Below, piece by piece: positions 32,954-41,986 of a stretch of 64,000 nt of DNA. The stretch spans positions 310,001-374,000 of the forward strand of contig JAEWDM010000022.1 in the NCBI GenBank assembly GCA_023390115.1. The letters are read 5' to 3'. The number at the start of each line of letters is the position of its first letter. Positions within the stretch are counted from its first letter, which is position 1. The translations under genes and the position numbers were made by a program. A model generated the notes under the pieces. That model did no database searches and was not told where the DNA came from. It worked only from the letters and a program-made list of their open reading frames with translations. The stretch is from Bacillota bacterium. GTDB lineage: Bacteria; Bacillota; Clostridia; Acetivibrionales; DSM-27016.

Positions 32954-32981
32954 GCTCTTTAGAGCGCATGCTCTTTAGAGC
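32954..32981. repeat. Two tandem GCTCTTTAGAGC hairpins
   Basis: GCTCTTTAGAGC at 32954-32965 and again at 32970-32981 (period 16 bp), each able to form GCTCT/AGAGC with a TT loop. A third, partial copy lies just before. It is in the gap of 258 bases between rpoD and the ferritin-like gene; role unknown. Confidence 0.75.
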
Positions 32982-33007
32982 ACATTGACTATAATTGCCG
33001 CATATAT

Positions 33008-33033
33008 AAAAAAACTCGATTTTTTCGAGTTTT
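33008..33033 (-). terminator. Terminator of rpoD
   Basis: Minus-strand RNA AAAAACTCGA/TCGAGTTTTT hairpin followed by more U, beginning directly after the rpoD stop codon. Confidence 0.88.
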
Positions 33034-34113
33034 TTAGTCCAGATAGTCCTTTAGCTTTTTACTCCTGCTTGGATGTCTGAGCTTTCTTAAGGCTTTTGCT
33101 TCAATCTGACGAATCCTTTCCCTTGTTACGTTGAACTCCTTGCCAACCTCTTCTAAGGTTCTCGCTCTTCCATCGTCCAATCCGAAGCGAAGCCTGAGCA
33201 CCTTTTCCTCCCTCGCGGTCAGAGTATCCAGAACATCTATAAGCTGCTCCTTCAGCAAAGTAAATGCCGCAGCCTCAGCGGGCGCCGGCGCGTCATCATC
33301 AGGTATAAAATCTCCAAGATGACTGTCCTCCTCCTCGCCTATCGGCGTTTCAAGAGATACAGGCTCCTGGGATATTTTCATTATCTCCCGTACCCTCTCC
33401 ACAGACATGCTCATTTCCTTTGCAATCTCCTCGGGATGAGGCTCTCTCCCAAGCTCCTGAAGAAGCTGCCTCGAAACCCTTATGAGCTTGTTTATTGTTT
33501 CAACCATATGCACGGGGATTCTTATTGTTCTGGCCTGATCCGCAATCGCCCTGGTTATAGCCTGTCTTATCCACCATGTTGCATAGGTGCTGAATTTATA
33601 TCCTTTTCTGTAATCAAATTTTTCAACAGCCTTAATAAGACCCAGATTTCCTTCCTGAATCAGATCAAGAAACAGCATTCCTCTTCCAACATACCTTTTC
33701 GCTATACTTACCACCAGCCTTAAGTTAGCTTCGGCCAATCTTCTTTTCGCTTCCGAATCACCCTTTTCCATTCTCTGTGCCAGTTCAATTTCATTGTCAG
33801 CAGATAAAAGGGGTACTTTTCCTATCTCCTTAAGATACATCCTTACAGGATCATCTATGCTTATGCCCTCAGGAATAGTAATATTAAGATCATCCTCGGT
33901 AATCTGTATGTCTTCCATTTCTGCTTCAATATCGCCAACTACGTCTATTCCCATGTTTTCTACTGTTTCATATATCTTCTCTATTTGCTCTGATTCAAGC
34001 TCTACGTCTTCAAAAGCGTCCATTATTTCCTTATAGGTAAGCATGCCCTTAGACTTACCCTTTTCAACCAGTTCCTTTAAAATAATCTTTCTGTTATCAT
34101 TGCCCGATTTCAA
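33034..34113 (-). CDS. rpoD: RNA polymerase sigma factor SigA (RpoD)
   Basis: The housekeeping sigma-70 factor. The 359-residue length is typical of Firmicutes (short region 1.1). Region 1.2 is at DPVRMYLKEIGKVPLLS. Region 2 includes NLRLVVSIAKRYVGRGMLFL and FSTYATWWIRQAITRAI (-10 recognition). Region 3 is at HMVETINKLIRVSRQLL, and region 4 has the helix-turn-helix LEEVGKEFNVTRERIRQIEA for the -35. The start is TTG with AAGGAGGGGG upstream. It follows dnaG by 31 bases in the dnaG-rpoD operon. Confidence 0.98.
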   Translation of the reverse strand: MKSGNDNRKIILKELVEKGKSKGMLTYKEIMDAFEDVELESEQIEKIYETVENMGIDVVGDIEAEMEDIQITEDDLNITIPEGISIDDPVRMYLKEIGKVPLLSADNEIELAQRMEKGDSEAKRRLAEANLRLVVSIAKRYVGRGMLFLDLIQEGNLGLIKAVEKFDYRKGYKFSTYATWWIRQAITRAIADQARTIRIPVHMVETINKLIRVSRQLLQELGREPHPEEIAKEMSMSVERVREIMKISQEPVSLETPIGEEEDSHLGDFIPDDDAPAPAEAAAFTLLKEQLIDVLDTLTAREEKVLRLRFGLDDGRARTLEEVGKEFNVTRERIRQIEAKALRKLRHPSRSKKLKDYLD

Positions 34114-34144
34114 TCCTTCCCCCTCCTTTCCTGATCAAGTATCC

Positions 34145-35950
34145 TCACAAACTCTTTTGTTCCTTTAGCTTTACAGCAAGTGAAATATATTCCGACTTTA
34201 ATTTTTCAACATCTCCCTTTTGTAAACTATCACTGTCATTGCTCAGCAACGACTGCAACTCCTTCATTCTCTTCTCTGTTGCATGTAATTTAATGCTCTT
34301 TATCTTTTCATACACAGCCTTCTTATAATCTTCACACCTGCTTACCTCACTGACAATCCTTGCAAATTCGCTTGAATGTCCGCTATCCAATAAATTCATA
34401 AGCTCCGCGGGAGTAACCGTTTTATTTTCATCAAGCCTGTCTACTAACATTTGCACGATATGTTTATTATATTCATCAGTGAAATCATCAATACATATAT
34501 CAGCCTTTACCGTCCTGTAAATACTGCTGTCGGAGCAGAGGAGCACCAATAGCATCCTCTCGTCGTATATCGCTTTGACCTCTCCGGAGTTTTCATTCGT
34601 TGCCCCGCTTTTTTTTACCGGGCCAGCCGGTCTGCCAGTCAATGCCTTAAAGCCGCCTTTAGGCCTTAGCCTTTTATATATTTCAGAATTTAAAGCTTCA
34701 GGCGATATATCATACTCTGAAGAGAATTTTTTTACATACATCTCTCTCTCTACCAGATTGTCAACCTTTGCCATTAATTCGGCAGCCTTATTCAAAAAAA
34801 CTATTTTACCTTCTATTTCATCCGTAGGCGTTTGCTTTTTTAAAAGCTTCAGCTTATATTCGATAAGAGAAACAGAACCCTTTAATAAGCCTCTGAAGCT
34901 TTCCGCACCATTTCTTCTGATATACTCGTCGGGGTCCTTTCCCTCGGGAACCTGCAACACCTTTACATTGCAGCCTATATCATTCAATAAATCCAGCCCT
35001 CTTAAAGTAGCGGCCTGCCCCGCCATATCCGCATCATAGGCTATTACAATCTCCTCCGCGTACTTTTTAAGTATTCTTCCCTGGCTCTCTGTGAGCGCCG
35101 TGCCCAGTGAAGCCACGGTATTTATTATTCCATTCTGGTGAAGAGATATAACATCCATATAGCCCTCTACTACAATTAATTGCTTTTCCCCGGAATTCTT
35201 AGCCATATTAAGGGCATACAGGTTTTTACTCTTGTTATACACCTTAGTTTCGGGAGAATTCATGTATTTAGGCATTGATGAGTCTGTCACTCTTCCTCCG
35301 AAGCCTATTATATTTCCCCGGATATCAAATATGGGAAACATTATTCTGCTACGAAACCGGTCATAGAATCCCCCTTTTTTATTTTTCAGCACCAGCCCGC
35401 TTTCCGCTATAAGCTCTTCATCAAAACCCGCGGCAGACAAATGGTTGTACAGCATGCTCCACTCCTCAGGGGAATATCCGATACCGAACTTTCTTATTAT
35501 ATGACCGCCTATACTCCTGTTTTTCAAATATTGTCTGGCCTTTTCACCCTCCTTACCGTTTAAACTGCCATAAAAAAACCTGGCAGCCTCGGTGTTTATC
35601 TTAATTATTTCCTGTCTTATACGGGCCTTATTTTTTTCTTCCTCTCCATCTCCGTCAGGCAACTGTATTCTGGCCCTATCCGCTAAAAATTTTACCGCAT
35701 TAATAAAATCAAGATTTTCTATACTCATTATAAAATGAATAACGTTTCCACCTTTTCCGCAGCCAAAGCAATAGTATATCTGCTTTGCGGCCGCAACACT
35801 GAAGGAAGGCGTCTTTTCCTTATGAAAGGGACAAAGTCCGAAATAATCCCTTCCTTTCTTTTCAAGCTTAACGTATTGCGAAACAACATCCAAAATATCA
35901 TTATTGATTCTTACTTCCTCAATTAATTCCTCTGGGTAATTATTATACAT
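34145..35950 (-). CDS. dnaG: DNA primase DnaG
   Basis: Synthesises RNA primers at the replication fork. The 601-residue chain has the N-terminal zinc finger CPFHKEKTPSFSV...YYCFGCGKGG (about 41-66), the RNA polymerase domain with the TOPRIM acidic residues VVEGYMDVISLHQ and AYDADMAGQAATLRG, and a C-terminal helicase-binding domain. It is first of dnaG-rpoD. A hairpin with a U run (36092-36123) precedes it. Confidence 0.97.
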   Translation of the reverse strand: MYNNYPEELIEEVRINNDILDVVSQYVKLEKKGRDYFGLCPFHKEKTPSFSVAAAKQIYYCFGCGKGGNVIHFIMSIENLDFINAVKFLADRARIQLPDGDGEEEKNKARIRQEIIKINTEAARFFYGSLNGKEGEKARQYLKNRSIGGHIIRKFGIGYSPEEWSMLYNHLSAAGFDEELIAESGLVLKNKKGGFYDRFRSRIMFPIFDIRGNIIGFGGRVTDSSMPKYMNSPETKVYNKSKNLYALNMAKNSGEKQLIVVEGYMDVISLHQNGIINTVASLGTALTESQGRILKKYAEEIVIAYDADMAGQAATLRGLDLLNDIGCNVKVLQVPEGKDPDEYIRRNGAESFRGLLKGSVSLIEYKLKLLKKQTPTDEIEGKIVFLNKAAELMAKVDNLVEREMYVKKFSSEYDISPEALNSEIYKRLRPKGGFKALTGRPAGPVKKSGATNENSGEVKAIYDERMLLVLLCSDSSIYRTVKADICIDDFTDEYNKHIVQMLVDRLDENKTVTPAELMNLLDSGHSSEFARIVSEVSRCEDYKKAVYEKIKSIKLHATEKRMKELQSLLSNDSDSLQKGDVEKLKSEYISLAVKLKEQKSL

Positions 35951-36091
35951 TTTATTTCCTTAAATACATATTTCTTGTCCCACTTTTCCCAACTTGTTAT
36001 CTTAATATTTGTTCGACATAATTATTAATATTCCTTCTTTTTTATTAAATAATAGTACGAAATTATATTAAATGCGTAATTATGTTAAAAT

Positions 36092-36123
36092 AAAAACTCA
36101 CCTCAAAAATCTTAAGAGATGAG
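36092..36123 (-). terminator. Terminator-like hairpin upstream of dnaG
   Basis: Minus-strand RNA CUCAUCUC/GAGGUGAG (8 bp, one wobble), 11-base loop, five U. It could block read-through from the upstream gene or attenuate dnaG-rpoD. The rest of the 459-base gap (35951-36409) is AT-rich, with one long hairpin at 36303-36387 and no gene. Confidence 0.65.
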
Positions 36124-36302
36124 AAAGTATTAAATGTATTCTACATAAACAGCCGCTTTCCCTTCTTACCTGAATAAAAAATATTAAGTACTTTTACTCT
36201 GTTATTTTCTCTTGTTTTTTACAATTTTATACCTGTGCATGAAAATTATACTATGTGTATCCATAAGAAATTTACAGTAATATATATAATTACGGGGTAC
36301 AC

Positions 36303-36387
36303 AAAAAGCAGGCTGTATACCCCCCTATTTCCATAAATCCGCCGCGTTCTGAAAAAGCACCGGCAAATAGGTTGGTACAAAGCCTGC
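36303..36387 (-). terminator. Long structured terminator after the small protein at 36410
   Basis: Minus-strand RNA pairs GCAGGCUUUGUACC with GGUAUACAGCCUGC (14 positions, one mismatch, one wobble). Inside this, CCUAUUU pairs with AAAUAGG, making one long arm with a bubble, and UUUUU follows. Its size and inner stem are larger than a simple terminator needs. Confidence 0.7.
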
Positions 36388-36409
36388 CCGGTTTTTAACG
36401 TTAAACAAA

Positions 36410-36721
36410 TTACTCTCCAAGCATATCATCAAGTATAAAAGGCAATCCTACAGGGGTAACCGAATTAGTGATTAATTTATCAAGTATGCCCATAGTGCTT
36501 TCCTTGCAGCATGATAAATTTATTACAGAATTCTTTTCATTGCTTAAGCCCTCAACTCTTTTCACAATTTCTATGCCGTACACCTTTTGTCCCGAAAGCT
36601 CGTCCATGTCGTCCATGCAGGTCTCGGTAAGATAGTATTCCAGCTTCATGGGTGATAAAATTCCCAGTGAGCCTTCATCGGGTACTAACTCAATTTCTTT
36701 TTCCAGCAATCTGTTTATCAT
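36410..36721 (-). CDS. Conserved clostridial hypothetical protein (DUF6514-like)
   Basis: A 103-residue acidic protein with no TM segment (ILSPMKLEYYLTETCMDDMD, ELSGQKVYGIEIVKRVEG). It resembles short clostridial proteins labelled DUF6514; I hold that name loosely, and no function is known. The ATG has GGGGGA upstream. It is monocistronic, ending in a long structured terminator. Confidence 0.65.
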   Translation of the reverse strand: MINRLLEKEIELVPDEGSLGILSPMKLEYYLTETCMDDMDELSGQKVYGIEIVKRVEGLSNEKNSVINLSCCKESTMGILDKLITNSVTPVGLPFILDDMLGE

Positions 36722-36963
36722 ACTTCATATCCCCCTTTATTTATTATTTTTATTATATAATTATATATTATTGCCATAACCTTTGAAACCTGAATGTTTC
36801 GGGACAAAACCTATGTGTTATGTATTTTTCGACGGCATCGCCTTTGTGAATTAAGGTATATAATCATATGTGGTTAGGATATGTCGAACTAAAGAGTGAA
36901 ATAAACAAGAGTGCATAACGAATGTATTCTTCATACAAAATTTTGATCTTATGTATTTAGGCT

Positions 36964-38001
36964 TTATATAAGCTCCTCTATTTTTATTTTGGGATCAAGA
37001 CTCATATCGATGTATCTGTCTCCGATTTTTACCACAGGCTGAGATATATGCCTTGGATTTATATAAACTATTTCTCCAATTTCGCCGGTATTCAAAACTA
37101 CAAAGTCTCCTATGTAATAGGCCGCTATATTTGACAAAAATGCATTGACAACTACCGGGTTCAGCACCCCGAAGGTCTGATTCTCCATGAGCTCAAACAC
37201 CTCAAAGGGAGACTCCTTTTCTCTGTATGCCCTGTCCGATGTCATCGCGTCATATATGTCGGCTACCGCTACTATTTTAGCGAATTCATGTATTTTGTCC
37301 CCTTTAAGCCCTACGGGGTAACCTGTACCATCCTCTCTCTCGTGATGCATCAGCACTGCCATGCACACGTCCTTACTGAAGCATCCGTTGCTCTCCAGCA
37401 GCCTGTAGCCGTGTACGGCATGCTTTTTTATCTCCTCATACTCCTTTTCGGTCAGCTTAGACGGCTTATTCAATATATCAGGCAATATTTTAGTCTTGCC
37501 GATATCATGCAAAAGTCCTGCCTGCACAACACCCTTGAGCTTGTCGGACGGAAATTTCATCCACTTTCCTATGAGCATGCAGAGCAGAGAAACATTTACA
37601 CCATGCGTATAGGTATATTCATCCACGCTTCTGATCTGGTTTATGCATCCTACTACATCCCTGTTTTCGTTTATTCTGCTGATAATGGAATCGGACATAT
37701 TGTTAATAGATTGTGTATTTATGTTCTTTCCTACGGATATCTCATGAAGTATATTTTTAATTTCATCAATATTTTCATTGTACTGAATATTAAAGCTTTC
37801 AGCATCGTTTGATATGATAATATCCTCGGGCTGTTCAATAATTCTAAAGCTATAGTGCCCGAGATTGTCCAGTTTTTTTATAAGGTGATCGTCAAGTATA
37901 GTATTCTCAGCCACGATTACAGCACCATATTCATTATATATGCTTTCTGCCATCTGCATTCCCGGTACACATTCACTTAAACTCACAAACACTTTTTTCA
38001 T
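36964..38001 (-). CDS. HD-GYP domain phosphodiesterase
   Basis: A 345-residue protein. An N-terminal region (1-110) of the DUF3391 kind is followed by an HD-GYP domain: YTHGVNVSLLCMLIG, LLHDIGKTKIL (HD), HHEREDGTGYPVGL (GYP), and AVADIYDAMTSDRAYRE. HD-GYP proteins usually hydrolyse c-di-GMP. A small C-terminal domain (about 290-345) follows. It has AGGTGGAGAG before the ATG. It is monocistronic. A link with the pilus genes through c-di-GMP is possible but not shown by sequence. Confidence 0.9.
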   Translation of the reverse strand: MKKVFVSLSECVPGMQMAESIYNEYGAVIVAENTILDDHLIKKLDNLGHYSFRIIEQPEDIIISNDAESFNIQYNENIDEIKNILHEISVGKNINTQSINNMSDSIISRINENRDVVGCINQIRSVDEYTYTHGVNVSLLCMLIGKWMKFPSDKLKGVVQAGLLHDIGKTKILPDILNKPSKLTEKEYEEIKKHAVHGYRLLESNGCFSKDVCMAVLMHHEREDGTGYPVGLKGDKIHEFAKIVAVADIYDAMTSDRAYREKESPFEVFELMENQTFGVLNPVVVNAFLSNIAAYYIGDFVVLNTGEIGEIVYINPRHISQPVVKIGDRYIDMSLDPKIKIEELI

Positions 38002-38222
38002 CTCTCCACCTGCACATTAAAAGAATGCGTAAATATTTATTATATAAATAATTATAACACATTATTTCAAAAAAAGAACATATTATGTAAAAAAATTTTT
38101 CCTGTTTTAATACTTGTCAGATTATTTCCATAACTTTGTTTGGTAAACTTTTTGCATTGCCACGCTTAAAATATTATGTTAACATTAAGTAAATATTTAC
38201 TTTGATGAAAGGGGATAGGCCT

Positions 38223-38495
38223 TTGCAGACAAATAAAGCTAAGAGCATAGAAAAAATATTTGATGAGCTTTACAAGCTTAACCCTCTTACTAAAAAAATA
38301 ATCAAGCTCGGTACTCATATATCTCTTTTACTTCTGGTTTTTGGAACGCTGCTTATTCTTTTCAACCGTTCCGCCTTTACTTATGACGCGTATTTCCAGC
38401 TTATTGCAGTGTCAATTATAAAATCCAGCTTAACGATACTTGCAGAGGTAATTATAGGAGGCTTGATTATTGATTATGTTTTTAACAAAAAATAA
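38223..38495 (+). CDS. Small membrane protein
   Basis: A 90-residue protein with a short basic start (QTNKAKSIEKIFDELYKLNP) and two TM helices (HISLLLLVFGTLLILF, SSLTILAEVIIGGLIIDYVF). The start is TTG at 38223 with AAAGGGG seven bases upstream; the TTG/ATG pair eight codons earlier has no ribosome site. It ends at a strong bidirectional terminator shared with panD. Function unknown; it may be a phage-like or regulatory membrane peptide, but nothing specific supports either. Confidence 0.7.
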   Translation: MQTNKAKSIEKIFDELYKLNPLTKKIIKLGTHISLLLLVFGTLLILFNRSAFTYDAYFQLIAVSIIKSSLTILAEVIIGGLIIDYVFNKK

Positions 38496-38531
38496 ACCAA
38501 CCTATACATAATAGGCTGGTCTGTTTTTTTG
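38496..38531. terminator. Bidirectional terminator between small membrane gene and panD
   Basis: ACCA-A-CCTAT/ATAGG-C-TGGT stem with an internal mismatch; T-rich runs on both sides, so it serves the plus-strand gene and the panBCD operon. Confidence 0.82.
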
Positions 38532-38921
38532 TTAAAAATTTTTTATTTCCCCGTACTGCTCTTTGTTATTTATCTCTATAACACTGTTTTTATCATTTAC
38601 AAAAATAATTTTAGGCCGGAAATCCCTCGCCTCCTTTGAATCGAACATGCCATATGAAATAATAATTATTATGTCGCCCTGCTGTACCAGCCTGGCCGCA
38701 GCTCCATTCAGGCATATGGTTCCGCTTCCCCTCTCTCCGGGTATTACATAGGTTTCAAATCTGCTTCCGTTATTATTATTTACAATTTGAACCTTTTCAT
38801 TTCTTACAATATCTGAGGCATCCATAAGATCCTCATCTATTGTAATGCTGCCCACATAGTTCAAATTTGCCTCTGTAACTGTGGCACGGTGAATTTTAGA
38901 TTTCATAAGCGTAACAAACAT
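38532..38921 (-). CDS. panD: Aspartate 1-decarboxylase
   Basis: Makes beta-alanine from aspartate for pantothenate. The 129-residue proenzyme cleaves itself between Gly24 and Ser25 (NYVGSITIDE) to create the pyruvoyl cofactor. Conserved NGAAARLVQQGDIIIIISYG follows. The ATG has GGAGGTG located in the end of panC. Last gene of panB-panC-panD. Confidence 0.96.
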   Translation of the reverse strand: MFVTLMKSKIHRATVTEANLNYVGSITIDEDLMDASDIVRNEKVQIVNNNNGSRFETYVIPGERGSGTICLNGAAARLVQQGDIIIIISYGMFDSKEARDFRPKIIFVNDKNSVIEINNKEQYGEIKNF

Positions 38922-38925
38922 TAAA

Positions 38926-39771
38926 TCACACCTCCACCATTACGTTATCAATGAGCCTGGTCCCTCCGAATTTAACTGCGGCCGCTATAAGAACCCGGCC
39001 CTGGATCACCGGTATTTCTTCAAGCTCTGTGGCGTCCAAAATTGAAATGTAATCTATCTCCGTCAGCTTCTCTGCCGAAATGCTCCGGGCCAGATATTCA
39101 ATTATATTGTGCTTTGATCGCTCCCCTTTTTGTATCATGTCCCTCGCATTAAAAAGTGAGCGGGATAATACCAGTGCTGCTTCTCTCTGCTCAGCATCCA
39201 GATAAACATTTCTGGAGCTCATAGCAAGTCCGTCCTCCTCTCTTACAATGGGGCAGGTTATAATCCTCACGTTCATATTCAAATCCCTTGTCATTTTTTT
39301 TATGACTATAGCCTGCTGGGCGTCCTTTTGACCGAAGTAAGCATTGTCAGGCTCCACTATATTGAAAAGCTTGGAAACAACGGTAGTAACTCCCCTAAAA
39401 TGCCCGGGTCTGGACCTGCCGCACAGCTTTTCAGTGATGCCCTCAACATCGACAAAGGTGCTGCAGCCTCTGGGATACATTTCCTCCGCCGAAGGCGCGA
39501 ATATCATATCCGCCCCTGCTGCCTGCGCCAGCCTGCAGTCCCTTTCAATATCCCTTGGATACCTTCCGAAATCCTCATTCGCGCCAAACTGAATGGGGTT
39601 TACAAATATGCTGACTACACTGAAATCATTGCTCTGCGAGCATTTTTCTATTAATGAAGCATGACCCCGGTGCAAATATCCCATAGTAGGCACCAGACCT
39701 ATTGTCCTGCCCATGCTTTTTTGCTCTTTTATTAATACCTTGACATCCTCAATTTTTTCAATTACTCTCAT
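38926..39771 (-). CDS. panC: Pantothenate synthetase
   Basis: ATP-dependent ligation of pantoate and beta-alanine. The 281-residue chain shows LVPTMGYLHRGHASLIEKC (HIGH-like motif), FVNPIQFGANEDFGRYPRD, YFGQKDAQQAIVIKKM, and MSSRNVYLDAEQR (KMSKS-like). Its ATG overlaps the panB stop by four bases, so the two are coupled. Confidence 0.97.
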   Translation of the reverse strand: MRVIEKIEDVKVLIKEQKSMGRTIGLVPTMGYLHRGHASLIEKCSQSNDFSVVSIFVNPIQFGANEDFGRYPRDIERDCRLAQAAGADMIFAPSAEEMYPRGCSTFVDVEGITEKLCGRSRPGHFRGVTTVVSKLFNIVEPDNAYFGQKDAQQAIVIKKMTRDLNMNVRIITCPIVREEDGLAMSSRNVYLDAEQREAALVLSRSLFNARDMIQKGERSKHNIIEYLARSISAEKLTEIDYISILDATELEEIPVIQGRVLIAAAVKFGGTRLIDNVMVEV

Positions 39772-40613
39772 TTGTACTTCTCCTTTAATTGCAGCAGTAT
39801 TTCATCCTCAACAGTAAAAGAATTGCTTTCATTCGGAAAGACTCCTTCCTTTACTTCCCTGATATACATTTCCGCGGTCCGGCTTATGTCACCTTCCATA
39901 TCAAGATATTTTTTTGCATGCTTAGGATTAAAGTCCCTAAACATTCCCAGTATATCATGAGCCACAAGCACCTGCCCGTCACAGCCCGCCCCTGAGCCTA
40001 TCCCTATTGAAGGTATCTCAAGCCTTCCGCTGATGAATTCCGCAAGCTTATACGGCACACATTCCAGTACAATAGCAAATACTCCTGCTTCCTGCAAGGC
40101 CAAAGCGTCCTTAAATATTTTTTCGGCTGTCTTCATGGTCTTACCCTGAGCCTTATGTCCTCCAAACACGTTAATGGACTGAGGCGTATACCCAAGATGT
40201 CCCATAACCGGTATTCCCGCAGCTATGATAGCCCTTACGTCCTCTTTTACTTCCTCTCCTCCCTCAAGCTTAACGGCTCTGCACCCGCCTTCGCTCATAA
40301 GCCTTCCCGCATTCCTTACGCTTTCATGCCTGCCGGTATGGTAGGACAAAAAAGGCATGTCTCCCACTACCAGAGCCCTTTTTACACCTCTGGATACGGC
40401 TTTTATATGATGCAGCATATCCTCCATTGTAACTTTTACTGTATCTTCATATCCAAGCACAACCATTCCCAGCGAGTCTCCTACAAGTATAGAATCGACT
40501 CCCGCCTGATCCAAAATTCTTGCTGTAGGATAGTCATACGCCGTAAGCATGGAAATTTTGTTTTTATTCTCCTTTGCTTTTCTGAATTCGGTAATTGTAA
40601 ACTTTTTCTGCAT
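39768..40613 (-). CDS. panB: 3-methyl-2-oxobutanoate hydroxymethyltransferase
   Basis: Transfers a hydroxymethyl group from methylene-THF to ketoisovalerate, giving ketopantoate. A 281-residue TIM barrel with LTAYDYPTARILDQAGVDSI, VGDSLGMVVLGYEDT, GCRAVKLEGGEEV and GIGSGAGCDGQVLVAHDILG (metal and substrate residues). First gene of panBCD, behind a leader with terminator-like hairpins (about 40614-40860). Confidence 0.97.
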   Translation of the reverse strand: MQKKFTITEFRKAKENKNKISMLTAYDYPTARILDQAGVDSILVGDSLGMVVLGYEDTVKVTMEDMLHHIKAVSRGVKRALVVGDMPFLSYHTGRHESVRNAGRLMSEGGCRAVKLEGGEEVKEDVRAIIAAGIPVMGHLGYTPQSINVFGGHKAQGKTMKTAEKIFKDALALQEAGVFAIVLECVPYKLAEFISGRLEIPSIGIGSGAGCDGQVLVAHDILGMFRDFNPKHAKKYLDMEGDISRTAEMYIREVKEGVFPNESNSFTVEDEILLQLKEKYK

Positions 40614-40687
40614 GGTAATCCTGCCTCCCGAAAGTAAAATATATTCCGATTGATGTTTATTGCCACCATTTTATTACTGCTATAACT

Positions 40688-40719
40688 AAAAACGGCCCAT
40701 CCCATAACAGGATCGGCCG
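40688..40719 (-). promoter_or_regulatory. Attenuator-like hairpin in the panB leader
   Basis: Minus-strand RNA CGGCC-G-AUCC/GGAU-G-GGCCG with a seven-base loop, then UUUUU, about 75 bases before panB. A second, small ACAGG/CCUGU hairpin with U6 lies further upstream (about 40760-40785). Two terminators in a leader suggest regulated read-through. The rest of the 401-base gap shows no gene. Confidence 0.55.
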
Positions 40720-40971
40720 GCAAATATGCAATATAAAGCAATTGCTCACTAAAAAACAGGCTTCCTGTCTCTGTCCTTAAGGGATCAAAGCAGCTTTTAT
40801 TAAGATTCAGCAATTATTTTTATAAACCGTACGGCTCAATTACAGTCATATGATGCCGTCGTCTTATAATATATTACCACACCAGGAACTCACAAATCAA
40901 CATTTTCAGCGGCAGCCGTAAATCAGCCGTCATGCGGTATTTGTCTTAATGTTTACTGTATAAAACATAAC

Positions 40972-40999
40972 GGACAGCCCACTTAAAAAGCGGCTGTCC
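40972..40999 (-). terminator. Hairpin after secF
   Basis: GGACAGCC/GGCTGTCC 8-bp stem just after secF. The U run is stronger on the plus strand (TTTT) than on minus, so it may mostly stop opposing transcription or be a weak secF terminator. Confidence 0.6.
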
Positions 41000-41014
41000 T
41001 TTTATCCCCTTTAA

Positions 41015-41971
41015 TTAGTTTGCTTTTGCAGCTTTAGCAGCAATCCTTCTTTTAAGGCGAGCTTCCTGCCACACAGCCCACAACGGGCTAGCTATAAAAA
41101 TGGTGGAATAGGTACCGCTCAAAAGCCCTATAAGCAGAGGAAAGCTGAAATCCTTAATTGAGTCTATGTTATTAATGACCGCGAATATATACAGGGTAAT
41201 TACACAAATCATAACTGTTACCGTTGTATTTATTGATCTTGCGATAGTCTGTATAACACTGGTGTTTACAAGCTGCGGATAAGGCATATTTTTCATTAAC
41301 CTGGTATTTTCCCTTATTCTGTCGTATATAACTATAGTGTCATTGATGGAGAAACCGAGTATTGTCAGGACGGCAGCCAAAAATGACTCATTTAAGGGAA
41401 GCCCGAAAATAACGTATACCGCAAACATTACAAACGCATCGTGCAGCAATGCCAGATTGGCACAAACGGCAGCCGACAGCCCCGACATAACGCTGAACCT
41501 CCACCATACATAAAGCATAATAAGGACGGACGCAAGGATAGCAGCCAGCATGCCCTTCTCAAGCATTTCTCTTCCCATAAACGGCTCTACGCTCTGAATC
41601 TGCATCTGTGCGTCCGGTTCTACGTTAAAGTCACTTTTAAGGATATCCACCACCTTGTTTATTTCTTCTGCCGTCAAAGTGTCATCCTTGGAAACCCTCA
41701 GTTGAAGAAGATCAATTTTACTGCTTGTATCCTCTGCGTTGTATGTCTCCATCTTCTGGGCAGAAATATTCTTTCCTATGGCCTCGCTTAAAAGATCTCC
41801 AACCTCTTCGGCATCGTAATTATCTTCAGTCATAAAAATTTGCATAAGAGTGCCGCCCTGGAACTGTATGTCAAGCTTGACACCGTTAACCAAAACTCCT
41901 ATAAAGCCTGCTAAAACGATTATTATTGATAAAGCAAAAAAATAACGCCTTTTACTGAATAAATCTATCAC
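41015..41971 (-). CDS. secF: Protein translocase subunit SecF
   Basis: An RND-type partner of SecD that helps Sec-dependent export using the proton gradient. The 318-residue chain has a first TM (FALSIIIVLAGFIGVLVNG), the periplasmic domain beginning LDIQFQGGTLMQIFM, and five more TM segments with GFSINDTIVIYDRIRENTRL, the family signature. It lies 15 bases after secD and is separated from panB by a hairpin. Confidence 0.96.
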   Translation of the reverse strand: MIDLFSKRRYFFALSIIIVLAGFIGVLVNGVKLDIQFQGGTLMQIFMTEDNYDAEEVGDLLSEAIGKNISAQKMETYNAEDTSSKIDLLQLRVSKDDTLTAEEINKVVDILKSDFNVEPDAQMQIQSVEPFMGREMLEKGMLAAILASVLIMLYVWWRFSVMSGLSAAVCANLALLHDAFVMFAVYVIFGLPLNESFLAAVLTILGFSINDTIVIYDRIRENTRLMKNMPYPQLVNTSVIQTIARSINTTVTVMICVITLYIFAVINNIDSIKDFSFPLLIGLLSGTYSTIFIASPLWAVWQEARLKRRIAAKAAKAN

Positions 41972-41986
41972 TTAAAAAGCACCTCC

